Assembly (NCBI GenBank): GCA_964345775.1
Contig: CAYFSO010000003.1
Coordinates: 13,278 to 77,277, forward strand
Reading direction: 5' to 3'
From: M55B154 sp964345775
GTDB lineage: Bacteria; Spirochaetota; UBA4802; UB4802
Length of the DNA: 64,000 bases
A model generated the notes under the pieces. It searched no databases, was not told the origin of the DNA, and saw only the letters and a list, made by a program, of their open reading frames with translations. Positions 7,853-17,072 of this stretch are shown one piece after another. How positions within the stretch are numbered: position 1 is the first letter of the stretch; each line of letters opens with the position of its first letter. The translations under genes and the position numbers were made by a program.

Positions 7853-10100
7853 TGGTCAACGTCCTGAGCACCTCTACTACCAGGGCTTTGGCGTCCCCGC
7901 TGTCATGGGGTATTGGGCCGATACAGCCCGGACACCCGTTCTCGCAGTTACAGCGGGCAATAACGGTAATAGATTCGTCGATTATTGTATCTATAATATC
8001 ATAAATACGGTCGGAAATGCCAATCCCCCCGGGAATCGAATCGTAGATATATACGGCCGGCTTACCGCTGAAGCTTGACCGGGTCTGGTGCTGCACGTGA
8101 ATATCGGTGATATCACTCAGGGTGAAAAGGGGCGTGATGTTGCGCATGATGTAGGCGATGGAATAAAGCACTTCGCCGGAGCGGTCCCGTCCTGCTGCCT
8201 GTTCAAGGTAACTGTCGTCAAAGTCGATCCAGGCCGCGGAAGTATGCATTTCAAGCTCGGGCAGAAATATCTTGCCCCATCCAAGGTTTTCATGGGTGTC
8301 AAACTTGATCTTCTTGAACATGATGGCCTTGGTGCGCACGTTGATCTCACCCAGCGAGATGACCGCTGTTGCCATGTTCCTGGATCGGTGCTGCTCAAGC
8401 ACGTGCAGGTCGGTTTTCTCCTCGGCGTCGGTGTAATAATCAGATTCCACCTCGTGACAGTATGCCATGCGGCGTTCCCAGTCAAGCCTGTCAATGTAAT
8501 ACTGGCGGCCCTGGTGAATGTAGATGGCATCATCATGTATCAGCGTGGGGGCGGACGGGAAATCCACCTCACCGATCACGGTGGCATGGTCGTCCTTGTC
8601 CACGATGACAAAGTTCTCCCGGGATGCCGTTCTAAGGGAGATCTCGTTGGCGGGGTAGATGTCGCTCATCCAGTGATACTTACCCTCCGCGCTCTTTAGT
8701 ATGCCCATCTCCTCCAGGTATTCAAGCATCTCTCTGGTGGTGGATAGATGTTCGGCAAAACGTTCATCGTATGAGAATGGCAGCTCGAAGGCGGCGCATT
8801 TTACGTGATCCATGAGTATGAGGATATTGTCGGGGTTTATTGTGGCCGACTCGGGGTTCGATGAAAGTACGAACTCCGGGTTGGCGGCGATGTACTGGTC
8901 AAGCGGGGAACTTGTAGAGATCATTACCGACAGGGAAGCGGTTCCCCTTCTTCCGGCACGGCCAAACTGCTGGTGCATGGACGAGATGGACCCGGGGTAT
9001 CCCACGGTGACGGCGGCATCAAGCATGCCGATATCAATGCCGAGTTCAAGGGCATTGGTGGACACCACTCCCTGTATGGTTCCCTCCCGCAGCCCCCTCT
9101 CGATACTGCGGCGTTCATTGGGAAGAAAACCTCCGCGATAGGCGGCGATCTTCTTTCCCCGGCACTGCTTTTTCAGGTATGTGGCGATGATCTCTACCCT
9201 GAGCCTGCTGCGTGCAAACACTATGGTGGGGATCTTGTTGTTGAGTATAATCCCTCCCACCCTGGCGGCTTCCTTCACCGCAGAGGCGCGTATGCCAAGC
9301 TGCCGGTTTACCACAGGGGGGTTGTAGATGACGTAATGCTTTTCCCCACGGGGGGCCCCGTTGTTGTCAACAAGGGTAAACCGGCGGCTAATGAGCTGTT
9401 CGGCATGTTCTTTGGGGTTGTGAATAGTGGCCGAACAGCATATAAAAAGGGGATTGCTTCCGTAAAAGGCACATATTCGCTTCAGCCGCCTGATGAGATT
9501 GGCAAAGTGGCTGCCGAATACACCCTTGTAGCTGTGTATCTCGTCTATGACGATGAATTTAAGGTTCTCAAAAAGCTTTACCCATATGGTATGATGGGGG
9601 AGTATACCTGAATGCAGCATGTCGGGATTGGTGATGACGATATTGCCGGCAGCCCGTATGGCCTTGCGGGCGGACTGCGGCGTATCGCCGTCAAATGTAT
9701 ATGTCTTTATTTCGCATTCTGCGGCATCGATGAGCTCCTGCAGCTCGGAAAGCTGGTCCTGTGAAAGGGCCTTGGTGGGGAAGAGGTACAGGGCCCGGGC
9801 CTGCGGGTCTCGTATCATGTGCTGCAGTACCGGCAGGTTGTATGCCAGGGTCTTCCCCGATGCGGTGGGGGTTACCACGATCACGTCCTCGTTGCGCCTT
9901 ACCGCGTCGTATGCCTCCCGTTGATGGGAGTAAAGACGTTCAATACCCCTTTTCCTGTACACGTCAACGATACGCGTATCGGCATCATGGGGAAATTCGG
10001 CGTACTTCGGGGGTACCGGTTCCACCTTCCACCAGTGTGAAACATTTTCCATGAACTCTTCCCGGGTACCCAGGTATTCTATGAGCTGCTGTATATTCAT
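7812..10100 (-). CDS. mrfA: MrfA/YprA-like DEAD/DEAH helicase with C-terminal zinc-binding domain
   Basis: Superfamily 2 helicase of 762 aa. Motif I is TPTASGKT (about residues 78-84), the DExH box is VIDEIHSYKG, the motif III region is CCSATIHNP, and the helicase C domain holds SRLRVEII, STNALELGIDIG and QQFGRAGRRG. The C-terminal MrfA-type (DUF1998) region has a cysteine cluster, CNCENGCPGC. I chose the ATG at 10100 (MNIQQLIEYLG); the frame is open upstream but that extension would run into smpB. The pairing with mrfB reproduces the B. subtilis mitomycin-repair operon. Confidence 0.88.
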   Translation of the reverse strand: MNIQQLIEYLGTREEFMENVSHWWKVEPVPPKYAEFPHDADTRIVDVYRKRGIERLYSHQREAYDAVRRNEDVIVVTPTASGKTLAYNLPVLQHMIRDPQARALYLFPTKALSQDQLSELQELIDAAECEIKTYTFDGDTPQSARKAIRAAGNIVITNPDMLHSGILPHHTIWVKLFENLKFIVIDEIHSYKGVFGSHFANLIRRLKRICAFYGSNPLFICCSATIHNPKEHAEQLISRRFTLVDNNGAPRGEKHYVIYNPPVVNRQLGIRASAVKEAARVGGIILNNKIPTIVFARSRLRVEIIATYLKKQCRGKKIAAYRGGFLPNERRSIERGLREGTIQGVVSTNALELGIDIGMLDAAVTVGYPGSISSMHQQFGRAGRRGTASLSVMISTSSPLDQYIAANPEFVLSSNPESATINPDNILILMDHVKCAAFELPFSYDERFAEHLSTTREMLEYLEEMGILKSAEGKYHWMSDIYPANEISLRTASRENFVIVDKDDHATVIGEVDFPSAPTLIHDDAIYIHQGRQYYIDRLDWERRMAYCHEVESDYYTDAEEKTDLHVLEQHRSRNMATAVISLGEINVRTKAIMFKKIKFDTHENLGWGKIFLPELEMHTSAAWIDFDDSYLEQAAGRDRSGEVLYSIAYIMRNITPLFTLSDITDIHVQHQTRSSFSGKPAVYIYDSIPGGIGISDRIYDIIDTIIDESITVIARCNCENGCPGCIGPIPHDSGDAKALVVEVLRTLTSEPERQTENIQLH

Positions 10101-10179
10101 GTCAACTTTCGTATACCATACATATGTTCCGTGACATAATATTTCATTCAAGCGGGGGTTTTTGTCAACGTGATTTTTA

Positions 10180-10641
10180 TTACATGTTATCACGTTTCAG
10201 GGCTCGCTGGAGTTCCCTGTCGGCTTCACGTTTCTGAATGGTCTTTCTCTTGTCGTAACGGGTTTTACCCTTGCCAAGGCCAAGAAGAACTTTCACCCGG
10301 CCGTTCTTTATGTAAACCTTGAGTGGCACAAGGGTAAATCCTTTTTCTTTGAGTTTACCGGTGAGGCGCTTTATTTCCTGGCGGTGTAGAAGAAGTTTAC
10401 GTTCCCTGGCAGGCTCGTGGTTAAACTGGTTGCCCATTTCGTATGGTGATATGGTCAACCCCACGATATAGGCTTCCCCGTCCTTTATCCGGGCATAGGC
10501 TTCCTGTATGCTCACTTTTTTCTGACGAACCGCCTTTACCTCGGTTCCCCTGAGAACAATACCCGCTTCCATGGTATCATCAATTTCATATTCGAAGCGT
10601 GCCTTCTTGTTCTTTGCGATATCTATTATGCGGTCTTCCAT
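10180..10641 (-). CDS. smpB: SsrA-binding protein SmpB
   Basis: SmpB delivers tmRNA to stalled ribosomes in trans-translation. The OB-fold core is clear (IAKNKKARFEYEIDDTMEAG, LRGTEVKAVRQKKVSIQEAY, RKLLLHRQEIKRL, GFTLVPLKVYIKNGRVKVLL), and the C-terminal basic tail (GKGKTRYDKRKTIQKREADRELQRAL) is the part that enters the decoding centre. I chose the ATG at 10641 (MEDRIIDIAKN, 153 aa); an upstream in-frame ATG at 10704 would add 21 unconserved residues. No tmRNA gene is visible next to it. Confidence 0.95.
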   Translation of the reverse strand: MEDRIIDIAKNKKARFEYEIDDTMEAGIVLRGTEVKAVRQKKVSIQEAYARIKDGEAYIVGLTISPYEMGNQFNHEPARERKLLLHRQEIKRLTGKLKEKGFTLVPLKVYIKNGRVKVLLGLGKGKTRYDKRKTIQKREADRELQRALKRDNM

Positions 10642-10761
10642 TTGGTGTTGCTCACTTTCAGTGTATGATGATGTAGTGCTGTAACAGTCAGCATTGCCGG
10701 TCAATTCATTTTTTGGTGATTTATATTATATTCACAGGCATTTCATAATATTTTTTGTTTT

Positions 10762-12927
10762 TCACTCTTTCCGCATGGCAAGGTAGGCTCCTGCGGCGAT
10801 GAGGATAGTACTCAACCAGACGAACCATATAAGCCTTTTAAATGACACTTCCACGATGGCGCTGTCACCCGGAACAACGGCATCTTTTGGTGGTTCTAAG
10901 TATAGCTGAATAATCTTATCCGAGACACTGAAATCCATGAGGGCAGCGGCTCTTTGTGTTCCCGGAAGAGTAGCCTGTATCTGGTTACGTCCCTCTCCCT
11001 TAAGGAAAGAAATGCCCGGTGAGATCATGTGTGTGCGGTTGTTACGGGTTACCTGCAGCCTGGCGAAGACCTTTACCTGTCCTTTCATCATTTTCATACG
11101 GTCAACATCAAACCCGAGAAACTTTATGCTGACATCCTGCAAGCTGGCAGTTTCTCCCCGTCTCAGCATGGCTGTTGAGAGTTTCTCTTTTCCTTCCGTG
11201 TACTGTACGGGGGCAATGTAGACGTCCCTGAAAAGTCCGTAATCTATATATGGTTCACGGTACAGGGAATTCATGGTGTCATCAATGTAATAGGGGGTTT
11301 TTATCTCTTCAACTGTTCTTCCATGCTTGTACGTGAATACAAGGTCTGATCTTTTCTTGTCGGTAATTCCCCTGAAGGTGAGGAGCATGGAGTCTATTTT
11401 CGTTTCCCTGTTCTGTACAAGTTCTTTCTGAACAGAATGGGAGTGAAGATTAGATGCAATAATACCTATTACCAGTAATGCGACACCCATATGGGCGATC
11501 CGTGACGCAGAGATGACCTGTGATTTGCCGGTTACCAGGCTGGCAATATTCTGTATTATGTGAAATATGGCAAGTACCGTGAACACGTATGCCACAATGC
11601 GGCCGGTATGCTGTAAGTTGAAAAGAATCCCCAGCAGTATTGATGACAGGCCGGCTGCCAGCAGAAATATCCTGCTTTTGAGTTTGCCGGTAAGCACAAG
11701 GGTTGCCATAATAAGTAAAGTCAGTATGAGAATACCCAGTGGTATGGAGAGGGTGTTGTAGTATCCCGGCTGCACGGAGAATGGCCTCTGAGAAAAAATG
11801 CCGCTCAGGATGGGCATTGTTGTTCCTATGAGAATGAAAAGGGTATAAAAAAGCATGGTGAGCATGCCGTATACAAGCAGGTTATCATAGGAGAACAGGG
11901 ACTCGGAAAGAGGTTCCCCCTTCATCTGTGACCATCTGCTGATATACAGGAACGCACTTATGATGATATAAAAAATGATGAAAAAGAGTATATGCATGGA
12001 ATACCCAACATTGCCGAATGAATGAACGGAAAAATCAGATAATACACCGCTTCGCGTAAGAAACGTGCTGAACAATACAAGTACGAAGGACGCAATGGCA
12101 AGGAATGTATTGGTGCGTACAAGCACGCCCTTGCGGCGCTGTAACAAAAGGCCGTGTAGAAGGACAACCAGCACAAGCCATGGTATGAGGGAGGAGTTTT
12201 CAACGGGGTCCCAGCCCCAGTACCCGCCCCAGCCAAGCACCTTGTAGGCCCAGTATCCACCCATGAATATGCCGATACCAAGGAAAAGCACCGTGAAGCT
12301 TACCCACCTGTAGGCGCTTCTCAACCAGTTATTGAAGTCAGAGTGCATCATGCCGGCAAGGGCGTAGCCAAATGGTACGGTTGCGGCGGCGTATCCCAGG
12401 AAAAGTACGGGTGGATGCAGTATCATCCATGGATCCTGTAAAAGGGGATTCAGCCCTCCGCCGTCAGACGGGACAAAACCTTCACTTTGAAAGCCGGCAA
12501 TATGGGCAAAGGGGCTTTTCATCGCCAGAAGGATGAGTATGAACATCTGGGTTATGGTTATCACGAAAAGAAGGATGTTTTCGTACCTGTCTTTCAGGCG
12601 AATGACTATTACGCCAATTACGGAAAGGAGCCATGCCCACAAAAGAAATGAACCTTCCTGTCCCGCCCAGAAAGCAGCGATCTTGTACAGTATGTGCAGG
12701 TCCCGGGAAGAATAGTTGAAGACATACTGGTACTGAAAACTATTGCCCAAAAACGCGGCAAAAAGCATTATTGACGCGAAAGTGAGAAAGGCTCCCGAAA
12801 GATAAAAAAGGCGATGGGCAATCCCCAGCGACATGCGGTTTCCGCCGGCACTTCTTGCCAGGAAGATCAGTGTAAGAACGGAGATCCCAAGTGATAACAG
12901 TATCAATAGTGTTCCCAGGTTCATCAT
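10762..12927 (-). CDS. ccmF: Cytochrome c maturation haem lyase CcmF
   Basis: Large polytopic protein (about 721 aa) that ligates haem to apocytochrome c. The haem-handling WWD motif is visible as GGYWGWDPVENSSLIPWL, with LHPPVLFLGYAA before it and LTRSGVLSDFSVHSFG after, and a periplasmic C-terminal region before a final membrane helix. The start is one of two consecutive ATG codons at 12927/12924 behind GGAG; the ATGATGA context overlaps the ccmE stop. It is the last gene of the operon; I see no ccmG or ccmH after it. Confidence 0.93.
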   Translation of the reverse strand: MMNLGTLLILLSLGISVLTLIFLARSAGGNRMSLGIAHRLFYLSGAFLTFASIMLFAAFLGNSFQYQYVFNYSSRDLHILYKIAAFWAGQEGSFLLWAWLLSVIGVIVIRLKDRYENILLFVITITQMFILILLAMKSPFAHIAGFQSEGFVPSDGGGLNPLLQDPWMILHPPVLFLGYAAATVPFGYALAGMMHSDFNNWLRSAYRWVSFTVLFLGIGIFMGGYWAYKVLGWGGYWGWDPVENSSLIPWLVLVVLLHGLLLQRRKGVLVRTNTFLAIASFVLVLFSTFLTRSGVLSDFSVHSFGNVGYSMHILFFIIFYIIISAFLYISRWSQMKGEPLSESLFSYDNLLVYGMLTMLFYTLFILIGTTMPILSGIFSQRPFSVQPGYYNTLSIPLGILILTLLIMATLVLTGKLKSRIFLLAAGLSSILLGILFNLQHTGRIVAYVFTVLAIFHIIQNIASLVTGKSQVISASRIAHMGVALLVIGIIASNLHSHSVQKELVQNRETKIDSMLLTFRGITDKKRSDLVFTYKHGRTVEEIKTPYYIDDTMNSLYREPYIDYGLFRDVYIAPVQYTEGKEKLSTAMLRRGETASLQDVSIKFLGFDVDRMKMMKGQVKVFARLQVTRNNRTHMISPGISFLKGEGRNQIQATLPGTQRAAALMDFSVSDKIIQLYLEPPKDAVVPGDSAIVEVSFKRLIWFVWLSTILIAAGAYLAMRKE

Positions 12928-13295
12928 TTCTGCTCCTTCGTATATTTTGACGGGCATTTTACAAGCAGGCGTTCCGCAACAAAGGTTTTGGTTGCGCTAT
13001 CGTAACTGCCCAGTGCAACCACCTGCTGCGCGTGTTCAAAATTCAACGGTTTAGTTCCCTCGTGTGCTATCTTCAGTCTTGTCCCTTCATCATTTTTCAT
13101 GTGAAACGAAAAAGATCCCTCGGTATGCCGTACCGGTGGTGTTTTAACAAGCTTGCCAATCACCTGTACGTATTCACCGGATCCGATTGCCTGGTTAAAG
13201 GATACATACGGTGTCATCATATCACTCATCGAATAAAATGCAACACCTCCAAAGAAGAACACCAGGATAATGATCAGTATATACTTAGCTTTCAT
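12924..13295 (-). CDS. ccmE: Haem chaperone CcmE, cysteine (CxxxY) variant
   Basis: Membrane-anchored periplasmic haem chaperone, 123 aa: N-terminal membrane segment (residues 5-20), then an OB fold (VQVIGKLVKTPPV to VALGSYDSATKTFVAERLLVKC). The haem-binding position in E. coli CcmE is a His in an HxxxY motif; here it is C114-P-S-K-Y118. This cysteine form is known from archaea and some Desulfovibrio-type bacteria. The start is ATG at 13295 behind GGAGAAGG. It overlaps ccmD upstream and ccmF downstream. Confidence 0.92.
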   Translation of the reverse strand: MKAKYILIIILVFFFGGVAFYSMSDMMTPYVSFNQAIGSGEYVQVIGKLVKTPPVRHTEGSFSFHMKNDEGTRLKIAHEGTKPLNFEHAQQVVALGSYDSATKTFVAERLLVKCPSKYTKEQK

Positions 13296-13521
13296 TGATT
13301 TCCTTCTCCAGTCTTGATATGGTCCTGTGAAGATATACCAGGTACCCTGCAATGCCAAGCCAGGTGATCATAACCACTGAAAGTACCGTGTACAGGGCAT
13401 CACTGGTTTTCTCTGCTGTATGTGCCGCTGTCTCTACGCCGGGTACGGAAGCAGAAACAGGAAGCGTGGCCAATAACATTATTGCTAATAGTAGTATATA
13501 CATATATTTAAAGAAGGTCAT
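13285..13521 (-). CDS. ccmD: CcmD-family small membrane protein
   Basis: A 78-aa protein with an N-terminal hydrophobic segment resembling a signal sequence, a short polar stretch and a second membrane helix (TVLSVVMITWLGIAGYLVYL) ending in a charged segment (HRTISRLEKEI). That ending is typical of CcmD-family proteins, which stabilise the CcmABC haem-release complex. Position between ccmC and ccmE, overlapping both by a few codons, supports the call more than sequence alone. Confidence 0.75.
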   Translation of the reverse strand: MTFFKYMYILLLAIMLLATLPVSASVPGVETAAHTAEKTSDALYTVLSVVMITWLGIAGYLVYLHRTISRLEKEINES

Positions 13522-14188
13522 TATTCTTATCCTCCAACTTTTGTTGTAGTACTGCTGTTCTCAACTGCAGGGTATACAGGTACAGGAAAAACAGGGTAAA
13601 CGATATAACTGAGATCACCAATGTTAACTTAATGGCCGGATCCATTTCAACCCTGTTACCTGTGTCTACTATAGCATCCGGGTGAAGTGAATCCAGTACC
13701 CTTGGTATTACGAATACCAGGAATGGTACGGTTACCATGGCAAAAACAAGATAGGCAGATGAAAGGGTATTCCTTTCAGGGTTGTCTTTCAGGGCAGCAT
13801 GCAGGCTGAAATAGGCTATGTATATGAGCAGAAGCACCACGATTGATGACTGCCTCGGATCCCAGTTCCAGTAACTGCCCCAGCTTGCCTTTGCCCACAG
13901 GGAGCCCGTGACCACCGTTATGACACAGAATACCATTCCCAGGCGAGCGGCATGAAATGCCTTGGTTTCCATTAAGGGAAATCGTTTGTTTCGGTCCCAC
14001 AGGTACAAAAGTGAGGACAGGCCGGACATCACGAATGCCAGGACTGTTATCCATGCAACCGGAACGTGAAAATACAGTATTCTGCTGGTCTCTCCCAGTA
14101 TTGCTGCCGGTGGTGTCCAGAGAAATGCCAGTAGTATTGACACCGGCATTAGTACGTAGAATAAGCTGAGTAATATGGTATAAGCCAT
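13508..14188 (-). CDS. ccmC: Haem-handling membrane protein CcmC
   Basis: A 226-aa protein with six membrane segments. The WWD-type motif WGSYWNWDPRQSSIVVLLLIY presents haem to CcmE, and flanking histidines (YFHVPVAWITVL; LDSLHP) are in the expected external loops. GGAAAGG lies before the ATG. A gap of about 100 bases separates it from ccmB, the longest gap within the operon. Confidence 0.92.
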   Translation of the reverse strand: MAYTILLSLFYVLMPVSILLAFLWTPPAAILGETSRILYFHVPVAWITVLAFVMSGLSSLLYLWDRNKRFPLMETKAFHAARLGMVFCVITVVTGSLWAKASWGSYWNWDPRQSSIVVLLLIYIAYFSLHAALKDNPERNTLSSAYLVFAMVTVPFLVFVIPRVLDSLHPDAIVDTGNRVEMDPAIKLTLVISVISFTLFFLYLYTLQLRTAVLQQKLEDKNNDLL

Positions 14189-14291
14189 ACTTTTTAACCT
14201 TTCCGGGGGAAACGTGTCAGTTGTCCCTGTGATAGTGGGTAAGCTTATTTGGTTACAGTATTCTCTGTAAAGCTAAAAAATGAAAAAAATG

Positions 14292-14960
14292 CTATGCTTC
14301 CTCCCATACCAGCGGGAAAAGGAGATACGAAACACACAGTAACGCCATGGAAAAGGCTGTTAAGAAAAGTATATTGTTCCATGTAAAGACCATGCCATGG
14401 GTAATACAGCGGGTTGTTGCGTCAATGGTTACCCACAGGATGGGAAGGCTCACAGGAAAAGAAAGTATGGTGAAAAGAGATCCCCTGCCGCCTGATTGCG
14501 ATACGATGGCCCCGATTATGGTGGTTGCCGCGGTGATAGAAATGCCACCTGCAAGTGCGGTAATGAGAAAGGGGATAGGTTCGTATACATTGATGGAAAA
14601 AAAGAAAATACAGAAAGGCAGTATCAGTATTTCAAGCGTGATACACATGATTATATTGTATAAAAGCTTGGATAGAAAAATTATTTCAACAGGTGTGTGA
14701 AGCTTTAGAAAAAGACTGGTGGATTCCTCGTGTTCCCGTACGAACACGTGGGCAAGGGAGTTCATGGCAGAGAAGAACAGTATTATCCAGATGAATATGG
14801 CCTGTATCCCGGGGCGCATTATTGTGCCGCCTGTGGCGAAACTGATGGAAAGTGTTATGATAAAGGCAAATGCCATTGCCACATTCACCGCGTAGCGGCC
14901 GCGGAACTCGACGGTGAAATCTTTTTTAATGTTATTGATTACTATTCTGACCAAGATCAA
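14292..14960 (-). CDS. ccmB: Haem exporter permease CcmB
   Basis: A 222-aa membrane protein with six hydrophobic segments. LFFSAMNSLAHVFVREHEESTSLFLKLHTPVEIIFLSKLLYN is the conserved CcmB region (EHEEST). With CcmA and CcmC it forms the ABC complex that releases holo-CcmE. Its start overlaps the end of ccmA by 29 bases. Confidence 0.9.
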   Translation of the reverse strand: MILVRIVINNIKKDFTVEFRGRYAVNVAMAFAFIITLSISFATGGTIMRPGIQAIFIWIILFFSAMNSLAHVFVREHEESTSLFLKLHTPVEIIFLSKLLYNIIMCITLEILILPFCIFFFSINVYEPIPFLITALAGGISITAATTIIGAIVSQSGGRGSLFTILSFPVSLPILWVTIDATTRCITHGMVFTWNNILFLTAFSMALLCVSYLLFPLVWEEA

Positions 14961-15567
14961 TGCTCCTGTGGCAGAGGTCTGCTTCGTGGGTTTCGTTCGT
15001 AGCTATGCACATTAGTGTAACTTTTCGAACACTTTCAAGGTATTCGTATACAATGTCCTTCCCGTGGGTATCCAGGTTGGATCCGGGTTCGTCCATGAAA
15101 AGGATCCCCGGGCTGGTAACGGTTGCCAGGATCACCTTGAGCCGCTGAAGCATGCCGGTGGAATACTGTGATACGGGTTTATGTCGATGTTGATACAGCT
15201 GGAACTTCTCAAGTGTATGTTGTAACATGTTCTCATCAAGAGGGGTATTGCCAAGGGCAAATTGTATATTCTCCATGGCGCTCAGTTCCCTGTATGGCAT
15301 CAGGGCGGGGGACACCATCCCCAGGTGCCTGTATAATTCCCTGGCGGGGATCTCTTCCTCCCGGTACCGGTGGACAATATTGCCCCTGTCCGGTCTCCGA
15401 AGCCCGGCTGATATGAGCAGCAGTGTTGATTTGCCGGATCCATTTGGGCCGGTTAAGGCCATGGAATCTCCAGTTTTAAGAGAAAAATGGATACCACGAA
15501 AAATAATATTATTCCCGAACCGTTTCCCAATATTTTCAGCTTCTAAACTGTAGGTCTGATGTACCAT
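14932..15567 (-). CDS. ccmA: Cytochrome c biogenesis ABC ATPase CcmA
   Basis: ABC ATP-binding protein, 211 aa. Walker A GPNGSGKST, signature YSTGMLQRLKV, Walker B ILFMDEPGSNLD and a late ATNETHEAD switch. CcmA powers release of haem-loaded CcmE from CcmC. It begins 15 bases downstream of the cytochrome gene, so the haem protein and its maturation genes are likely one transcript. Confidence 0.9.
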   Translation of the reverse strand: MVHQTYSLEAENIGKRFGNNIIFRGIHFSLKTGDSMALTGPNGSGKSTLLLISAGLRRPDRGNIVHRYREEEIPARELYRHLGMVSPALMPYRELSAMENIQFALGNTPLDENMLQHTLEKFQLYQHRHKPVSQYSTGMLQRLKVILATVTSPGILFMDEPGSNLDTHGKDIVYEYLESVRKVTLMCIATNETHEADLCHRSIDLGQNSNQ

Positions 15568-15582
15568 GCCCTGTTTATGGCC

Positions 15583-16944
15583 CTATAATGAAACTGTGAC
15601 TTTTTTGGATTCCATCTGGATAATGGGCAGTTGTATACGTTTTGTTCCCATTATCCGGTCAACCTCTTCCTGTGATGCGATACGGTATAACAATCGAACA
15701 GAAATGGTTACCTTCCCAGATACGCTTGCCGGCAGAAGTACTCTTTCCACGGCTGTTTCCCCGGGTTTTATCCTTTTATCTTCAAGGATTTCCCGTGCTT
15801 TTGCGATGTTCTCAACGGGTTCGCCCCTGCCGTTGCCGAACACGGTGTGATAAAGTATGGTGTTAGCAGGAAGATATCCTTTCTCGTCAGTTTTGCCACT
15901 TGAATAGAGGATAGTACCTTTCTGGTTTGTAACTATGATCTCCAGCCACATCTGGCGTACATCGGTAAGGCCGGTGGGAAGCTTGTGTCCGGCACCGTTA
16001 TTGGTAACACGCACTTTCAGGGTATTGTCTTTTATATTGCTGGTGTCCAGCGACAACTCAGCCGCGTGCTGCAGCCTGTCAGTGGCCATACCGGCTTTCT
16101 CTTCGTCCCCGAATTGAGCTGGAACTACGGAATTCCCTCCCACGAAATAATGGGTGAAAATGTGCTCACGCTCGGGAGCGCCGAATGCTGCTGTTCCCGG
16201 GTTCTTTGGACGCTCTGTTGAACCTGTGGCGGGTACATCCGGACGGTGATACATGTGGCATCCCTGGCAGGGAACATGAGTTTTGGGATCACCCGTGTTG
16301 TACGGGCTTGCCAGCCATTCCTCGTAGGTGGTCTCAAGCTTTGTACCGAACGACACATGGCGAACATCGTGACAGGTGCCGCAGATCCTTGAATCGGTAT
16401 GAAATTCGGAGTAAGCCGATTCATGGTAGCTGGATTCCGAGTCCTTGAATGGACCGCGTTTTATTCCCGGATCGGCGCTCCCATTGCCCGGATCGTACTT
16501 GAAGTGGGCGTTGTATGGCTTGCGTGCACCTGTTATCGAGTGGCAGTAATCACACTGGATACCTTCTTTCGCGATCTCGGGAATTTTTTCGGCCTGTTCC
16601 ATCTCCTGGGTGACGGTTTTTGGGAAACCGCTGATATACCCCACCGGCACATGGCATTTTACACACATTTCAGCTTCTTTCAGCTCGTCAGGATCAGGTT
16701 TTGCTTCAGCCTTCAGCTGGTTAAGATAATGTCGGGCAAATTCAAGGTATACGGGATCTTTCTGTGCAAGATTGTGCATTGAGTTCTGCCATTGCTGGTA
16801 TATGGTTTCGTGACATCCACCGCAGGTTACAGGATCGATAAAACGTGTCAGCTGGTAATGCGGCGTGGTGGCGCAGGTGATAAAAATTACCGGAACCAGG
16901 AAAATCATGGAACCAATCAGGATGGATATTCGTTTTCGCATCAT
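15583..16944 (-). CDS. Secreted pentahaem cytochrome c (cytochrome c554-like)
   Basis: Five CxxCH haem sites: CGGCH, CVKCH, CDYCH, CGTCH and CQGCH, with extra histidines such as QQWQNSMH placed as distal ligands. The layout resembles the cytochrome c554 family. The start is ATG at 16944 (or the adjacent ATG at 16941) behind AGGGGTGAT, giving about 453 aa. The N-terminus is a membrane/signal segment ending FITCATTP, which could be a spirochaete-type lipobox. The last 150 residues lack haem sites and look like a beta-rich domain. Placement directly before ccmABCDEF suggests it is a main client. Electron partners are not shown by the sequence. Confidence 0.88.
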   Translation of the reverse strand: MMRKRISILIGSMIFLVPVIFITCATTPHYQLTRFIDPVTCGGCHETIYQQWQNSMHNLAQKDPVYLEFARHYLNQLKAEAKPDPDELKEAEMCVKCHVPVGYISGFPKTVTQEMEQAEKIPEIAKEGIQCDYCHSITGARKPYNAHFKYDPGNGSADPGIKRGPFKDSESSYHESAYSEFHTDSRICGTCHDVRHVSFGTKLETTYEEWLASPYNTGDPKTHVPCQGCHMYHRPDVPATGSTERPKNPGTAAFGAPEREHIFTHYFVGGNSVVPAQFGDEEKAGMATDRLQHAAELSLDTSNIKDNTLKVRVTNNGAGHKLPTGLTDVRQMWLEIIVTNQKGTILYSSGKTDEKGYLPANTILYHTVFGNGRGEPVENIAKAREILEDKRIKPGETAVERVLLPASVSGKVTISVRLLYRIASQEEVDRIMGTKRIQLPIIQMESKKVTVSL

Positions 16945-16995
16945 AGGATCACCCCTGAGCAGGTATGTATTTTTACTACAGTGAAGCAGGAGAAA

Positions 16996-17007
16996 TGCAC
17001 CAGTGCA
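16996..17007. promoter_or_regulatory. Operator-like inverted repeat upstream of the cytochrome-ccm operon
   Basis: TGCACCAGTGCA has perfectly matching 5-base arms around a 2-base centre. It lies about 52 bases upstream of the cytochrome start, between that gene and the terminator of the preceding gene, the only place a promoter for the operon can lie. No regulator is identified. It may be chance. Confidence 0.25.
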
Positions 17008-17009
17008 AG

Positions 17010-17039
17010 CAAAAAAAAGAACAGCCGGCAAGGCTGTTC
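17010..17039 (-). terminator. Rho-independent terminator of the secreted hydrolase gene
   Basis: An 8-bp perfect stem (GAACAGCC at 17019-17026 with GGCTGTTC at 17032-17039), followed on the minus strand by a run of eight T. It separates the hydrolase gene from the cytochrome-ccm operon. Confidence 0.85.
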
Positions 17040-17072
17040 ACACGGGGGAAGAGTTCATAATGGAATTGTATG

